A stretch of DNA of 8,784 nucleotides from Acidimicrobiia bacterium (GTDB lineage: Bacteria; Actinomycetota; Acidimicrobiia; IMCC26256): positions 1 to 8,784 of the forward strand of contig JALRDW010000260.1 of NCBI GenBank assembly GCA_023262065.1. Direction: 5' to 3'. The first letter of the stretch is position 1, and each line of letters opens with the position of its first letter. The notes beneath the pieces are model-generated. The model ran no database searches. It was given only the letters and a program-made list of their open reading frames with translations, and had not been told where the DNA came from. Position numbers and translations under genes: made by a program. Shown here piece by piece: positions 6,822 to 8,784 of the stretch.

Positions 6822-6973
6822 CCCGCTTGGTTACCACGCCCCGCACCCGGGAGTCCCGCCGGGGCCCTGCGTTGGCCCGCCGCAGAGGCGGCTGGGTAGG
6901 GTGCGCGACGCATCCGTGGGGTTCCGGCGCGACCATGCGCAGGGCGCGGTTGCCACGGCCCGAGGGGGTGCCC
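6822..6973. promoter_or_regulatory. Divergent intergenic region with candidate promoters
   Basis: This 152-bp gap separates the divergent Rieske-fold gene and the mutase subunit gene. On the + strand TAGGGT (6897-6902) is a -10 candidate with TTGGCC (6872-6877) upstream, though the 19-bp spacing is long. A hairpin or operator-like inverted repeat, GCCGC-AGAG-GCGGC (6879-6892), lies between the two boxes. GAGGGGG about 5 bases before the ATG at 6974 is a usable Shine-Dalgarno sequence, so this gene is not leaderless. On the - strand TAACCA lies 6 bases before the GTG at 6821, suggesting a leaderless start. No riboswitch (including cobalamin) is recognised. Confidence 0.35.
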
Positions 6974-7381
6974 ATGGAGCGTCGGTACCGCGTCGTCATC
7001 GCGAAGCCGGGTCTCGACGGCCACGACCGTGGCGCCAAGACCATCACGAGGGCCCTCCGGGACCACGGTTTCGAGGTCATCTACACGGGTCTGCACCAGA
7101 CGCCCGAGCAGATCGCCGAGACGGCGTTGCAGGAAGACGTCGACGCAGTCGGCCTGTCGCTCCTCTCCGGGGCACATCTCACGTTGTTCCCTCGCGTGAT
7201 GGAGGAACTGCGCGGCCGCGACCTGGGTGACGTTCTCATCTTCGGCGGTGGCGTGATTCCCGACGCCGATGCGCGCGCGCTGAAAGAACAGGGTGTGGGC
7301 GAGGTGTTCGGCCCGGGGTCGTCGCTGAAGGCGATCTGTCAGTGGCTGGAAGAAGAGCTCGACAAGCGCGTCGCCGTCTGA
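6974..7381 (+). CDS. Cobalamin-binding small subunit, methylmalonyl-CoA mutase type
   Basis: A 135-residue stand-alone B12-binding domain, like the C-terminal domain or small subunit of acyl-CoA mutases. It binds the lower face of adenosylcobalamin and works with a separate catalytic large subunit to interconvert methylmalonyl-CoA and succinyl-CoA (or a related pair). The signature is complete: D15-G-H17-D-R-G20 (DxHxxG, with H17 the cobalt-ligating His), the SxL element at S62-L-L64, and the GGG at 91-93, ending [27 protein letters not shown] is a typical opening and confirms the start, which has GAGGGGG upstream. The large subunit is not in the window. The following reading frame begins as sucC, whose product would consume succinyl-CoA, so the context fits propionate or methylmalonyl-CoA metabolism. 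Codon use loosens after ~7130 (GAA, CAG, GTG ATT, AAA), unlike the genes before it. Confidence 0.92.
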   Translation: MERRYRVVIAKPGLDGHDRGAKTITRALRDHGFEVIYTGLHQTPEQIAETALQEDVDAVGLSLLSGAHLTLFPRVMEELRGRDLGDVLIFGGGVIPDADARALKEQGVGEVFGPGSSLKAICQWLEEELDKRVAV

Positions 7382-7411
7382 TCGACGGTCTCGAAAATTC
7401 CCATTCGCAAG

Positions 7412-7447
7412 CAGTCGCAATAAGTCAATCAGTCGCAATAAGTAAGG
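7412..7447 (+). repeat. Short tandem duplication ahead of sucC
   Basis: CAGTCGCAATAAGT occurs at 7412-7425 and again at 7430-7443, a period of 18 bp. A weaker partial copy (CATTCGCAAG) stands at 7402-7411. The block ends directly at the ribosome-binding site of the next frame. It is AT-richer than anything to its left. It may be replication slippage or a paired regulator site; no known operator is recognised. Confidence 0.75.
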
Positions 7448-7455
7448 AGCAAGAG
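7444..7455 (+). promoter_or_regulatory. Ribosome-binding site fixing the GTG start of sucC
   Basis: AAGGAG (7444-7449) followed by CAAGA and GTG at 7455 is the strongest Shine-Dalgarno site in the window. Together with the match of the next residues to the SucC N-terminus, it settles this start. Confidence 0.8.
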
Positions 7456-8159
7456 TGGACCTCTTCGAATATCAAGGCAAGCAGTACTTTGCCAAGTTCG
7501 GAATTCCGGTGTCGGCCGGCGGTGCCGCCTACGCATCCCCGATTATCGCCACCATCGCCGGCACCAAGCAGGTCGTGCAATATGTGCGCAGCACGATGGT
7601 GGGTGTGGACGCGGCCACGGGCAAGTTGTTGTGGACTTTCAACCGGACATCGGATCCCCGCACCGGAAGCAACATCGGGACACCGGTGGTGTACAAGGAC
7701 GGGGTGTATGGAGCGGCGAGTCTGGTGGGAGCCGGGCTGGCGACCGTCGCCAAGAACGGCGAAACGTTCACCGCGACGTCCACCTATTTCGACCGGACAC
7801 TGCCGAGCGCGATCGGGGGGGTTGTGCGGATTGGCGAGTACGGTTACGGCGCCAACGGCCAGACATTCGTCTGTTTCGACTGGGCCACCGGCACGGTCAA
7901 ATGGGCCGAGCGTGGGGTGGGTGCGGGGGCGATGATCGTTGCCGACAACCGGATCTTCCTGCGCAAGGAAGCCGGGGAAGTTTCCCTCATCGAACCGTCG
8001 CCGGAGGGCTTCAAGGCCCGAGGCAACTTCCTTCCCGAGGGTCATCCCCAGCGCGGACGTTCGGAGTCGTGGGCGTACCCGGCGCTCTCCGACGGTCGGT
8101 TGTACATCCGGGATGGCGCGAAGTTGTGGGTTTACGATGTCCGGGCGGGCAAGCGCTGA
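7455..8159 (+). CDS. Chimeric frame: sucC 5' end joined to PQQ-like beta-propeller
   Basis: A 234-codon open frame made of two unrelated parts. Residues 1-~22 (VDLFEYQGKQYFAKFGIPVS, then AGG) are the N-terminus of the succinyl-CoA synthetase beta subunit, where the ATP-grasp fold begins. From about residue 24 (AAYASPIIATIAGTKQVVQY) onward the protein is the C-terminal half of a PQQ-like/BamB-like beta-propeller. It carries repeat signatures DAATGKLLW (52-60), DWATGTVKW (142-150), an EAGEVSLIEP strand (172-181) and LWVYDVRAG (224-232). The product lacks the SucC ATP-grasp and CoA-ligase parts. It also lacks the propeller's first blades and the signal peptide such proteins normally have, so neither function should work. 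The join is in frame and sits on a short stretch shared by both families (GGAA). Codon use in the propeller part is looser, with more A/T in third positions. An assembly chimera is most likely; a real recombinant pseudogene is possible. Confidence 0.8.
   Translation: MDLFEYQGKQYFAKFGIPVSAGGAAYASPIIATIAGTKQVVQYVRSTMVGVDAATGKLLWTFNRTSDPRTGSNIGTPVVYKDGVYGAASLVGAGLATVAKNGETFTATSTYFDRTLPSAIGGVVRIGEYGYGANGQTFVCFDWATGTVKWAERGVGAGAMIVADNRIFLRKEAGEVSLIEPSPEGFKARGNFLPEGHPQRGRSESWAYPALSDGRLYIRDGAKLWVYDVRAGKR
7512..7532. other. Breakpoint between sucC and the propeller sequence
   Basis: Up to the codons for SAGG (7512-7523) the protein reads as SucC. From AAY (7524-7532) on it reads as a propeller whose relatives carry GGAAYASP in the same place. 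The exact crossover cannot be fixed because the Gly-Gly-Ala part suits both families. No inverted repeat, target-site duplication or insertion sequence end is seen here. Confidence 0.7.
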
Positions 8160-8170
8160 GATCGGACCGG

Positions 8171-8767
8171 ATGGGCGGGACTGTCGCAATCAACGGTACT
8201 TTCGACGCCAATTTCATCCCCGAACCGGTTCCGCGCGACGCACCCGAGATTGCACTGCGCCTACGGATGCGCCGGCATGGGCAGCCGCTTCCCCGGTTTC
8301 CGCAACTTCCGGACACTGTGGAGTTGCGGACCTACCAACATTCGGACGGACCGGGATTGCGGGCGTTGCTCGAGACCGGGACATTCGGAGCATGGCCGGC
8401 CGAGCGTCTGGACGCGTTGTTTGTCCATGCAATCGACCGCTTGGATGAGAACGCGGTCCATTTGGCCCTTCACGGTGGTGCCCCGATCGGACATTGTTGC
8501 CTGATGGTCCGGGATGAGCCAGAGGGAACGGTGGGCAAGTTGGGCTGGGTGGTGGTCCATCCGGATTGGCGTGGAAAACAGATCGGGCGCGCGGTTTGTG
8601 TGGCGGCCCTGCACGATGCACACCGTCGCGGCTTGGGGACCGTGATCCTCAACACCGAGGATTTCCGGCTGGCCGCCGTACGTCTGTATCTGGACTTGGG
8701 TTTTGCGCCGGTGCTGGGGGATGGTCCGGAGCAGGACGCATGGTGGCGGTCGTTGAGGGTCGGATAG
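8171..8767 (+). CDS. GNAT-family N-acetyltransferase
   Basis: A 198-residue protein of the GCN5-related acetyltransferase family, which moves acetyl from acetyl-CoA to an amine of unknown identity. The conserved core is in the second half. LGWVVVHPDWRGKQIGRAVCVA (124-145) is strand 4 and the acetyl-CoA pyrophosphate loop; the usual R-G-x-G-x-G/A appears as R134-G-K-Q-I-G, with Gln in place of the first loop glycine. It is followed by a helix and NTEDFRLAAVRLYLDLGF (161-178), the motif B ending. The first ~45 residues are Pro/Arg-rich and poorly ordered, so a later start at 8267 (MRRHGQ) is possible. No good Shine-Dalgarno precedes 8171. It begins 11 bp after the propeller stop, so the two are probably operon neighbours from the same source genome. 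Codon use differs from the left part of the window. Confidence 0.8.
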   Translation: MGGTVAINGTFDANFIPEPVPRDAPEIALRLRMRRHGQPLPRFPQLPDTVELRTYQHSDGPGLRALLETGTFGAWPAERLDALFVHAIDRLDENAVHLALHGGAPIGHCCLMVRDEPEGTVGKLGWVVVHPDWRGKQIGRAVCVAALHDAHRRGLGTVILNTEDFRLAAVRLYLDLGFAPVLGDGPEQDAWWRSLRVG

Positions 8768-8784
8768 ACCGGGTTTTCGCCAAC

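Noticed and set aside
7455..8159. A genuine new fusion enzyme of SucC and a propeller
   Set aside because: Only about 22 SucC residues are present, without any active-site part, and the propeller is truncated and has no export signal. A join artefact or broken gene explains it better.
8768..8784. Start of a further gene at the right edge
   Set aside because: Only 17 bases remain after the GNAT stop, with no start codon, ribosome-binding site or other signal that can be judged.

Overview
The first ~7.4 kb reads as the chromosome of a high-GC actinobacterium. Codon third positions are almost all G or C, GTG starts are common, several genes appear leaderless, and there is an LPxTG-type wall-anchored protein and an actinobacterial-style PcrA/UvrD1 helicase. 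The gene mix (stand-alone B12-binding mutase subunit before sucC, membrane Rieske-fold protein, Coq4-like protein) suggests the class Acidimicrobiia, but that placement is an inference, not a measurement.

Layout. (1) 1-175: the 3' end of an unidentified + strand gene, then two identical 42-bp copies, each containing a perfect 10-bp-stem hairpin. (2) 176-1747: a secreted, Thr/Pro-rich surface protein with a C-terminal LPATG sorting signal. (3) 1825-2787: a Coq4-family protein with an intact HDxxHx11E metal motif, whose stop codon directly abuts that of the convergent gene. (4) 2788-3366 (-): a flavin-reductase-like FMN-binding protein. (5) 3415-3852 (+): D-aminoacyl-tRNA deacylase (dtd). (6) 3903-6284 (+): UvrD/PcrA DNA helicase. 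(7) 6309-6821 (-): a single-pass membrane protein with a Rieske-like domain that has lost all four iron-sulfur ligands but kept the two disulfide cysteines. (8) 6974-7381 (+): the cobalamin-binding small subunit of a methylmalonyl-CoA mutase-type enzyme. (9) 7455-8159 (+): an open frame that starts as sucC (succinyl-CoA synthetase beta) for about 20 residues and then, near 7515-7532, becomes the C-terminal half of a PQQ-like beta-propeller. (10) 8171-8767 (+): a GNAT acetyltransferase with the same looser codon use as the propeller.

The genes are mostly ordinary housekeeping functions: tRNA proofreading, DNA repair and methylmalonyl-CoA/succinyl-CoA metabolism. The mutase subunit and sucC would form a natural pair, because the mutase makes succinyl-CoA and SucCD uses it. 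That operon is cut off by the join. The sequence right of ~7530 looks as if it comes from a different organism (planctomycete-like protein style). The simplest explanation is a chimeric assembly join at a short shared Gly-Gly-Ala-Ala stretch; genuine recombination is the less likely alternative.

I do not see a convincing new defence, mobile or biosynthetic system. The points most worth a second look are the sucC/propeller join, the ligand-less Rieske-fold protein, the duplicated hairpin element at the left edge, and a Coq4-family enzyme in a lineage expected to use menaquinone.
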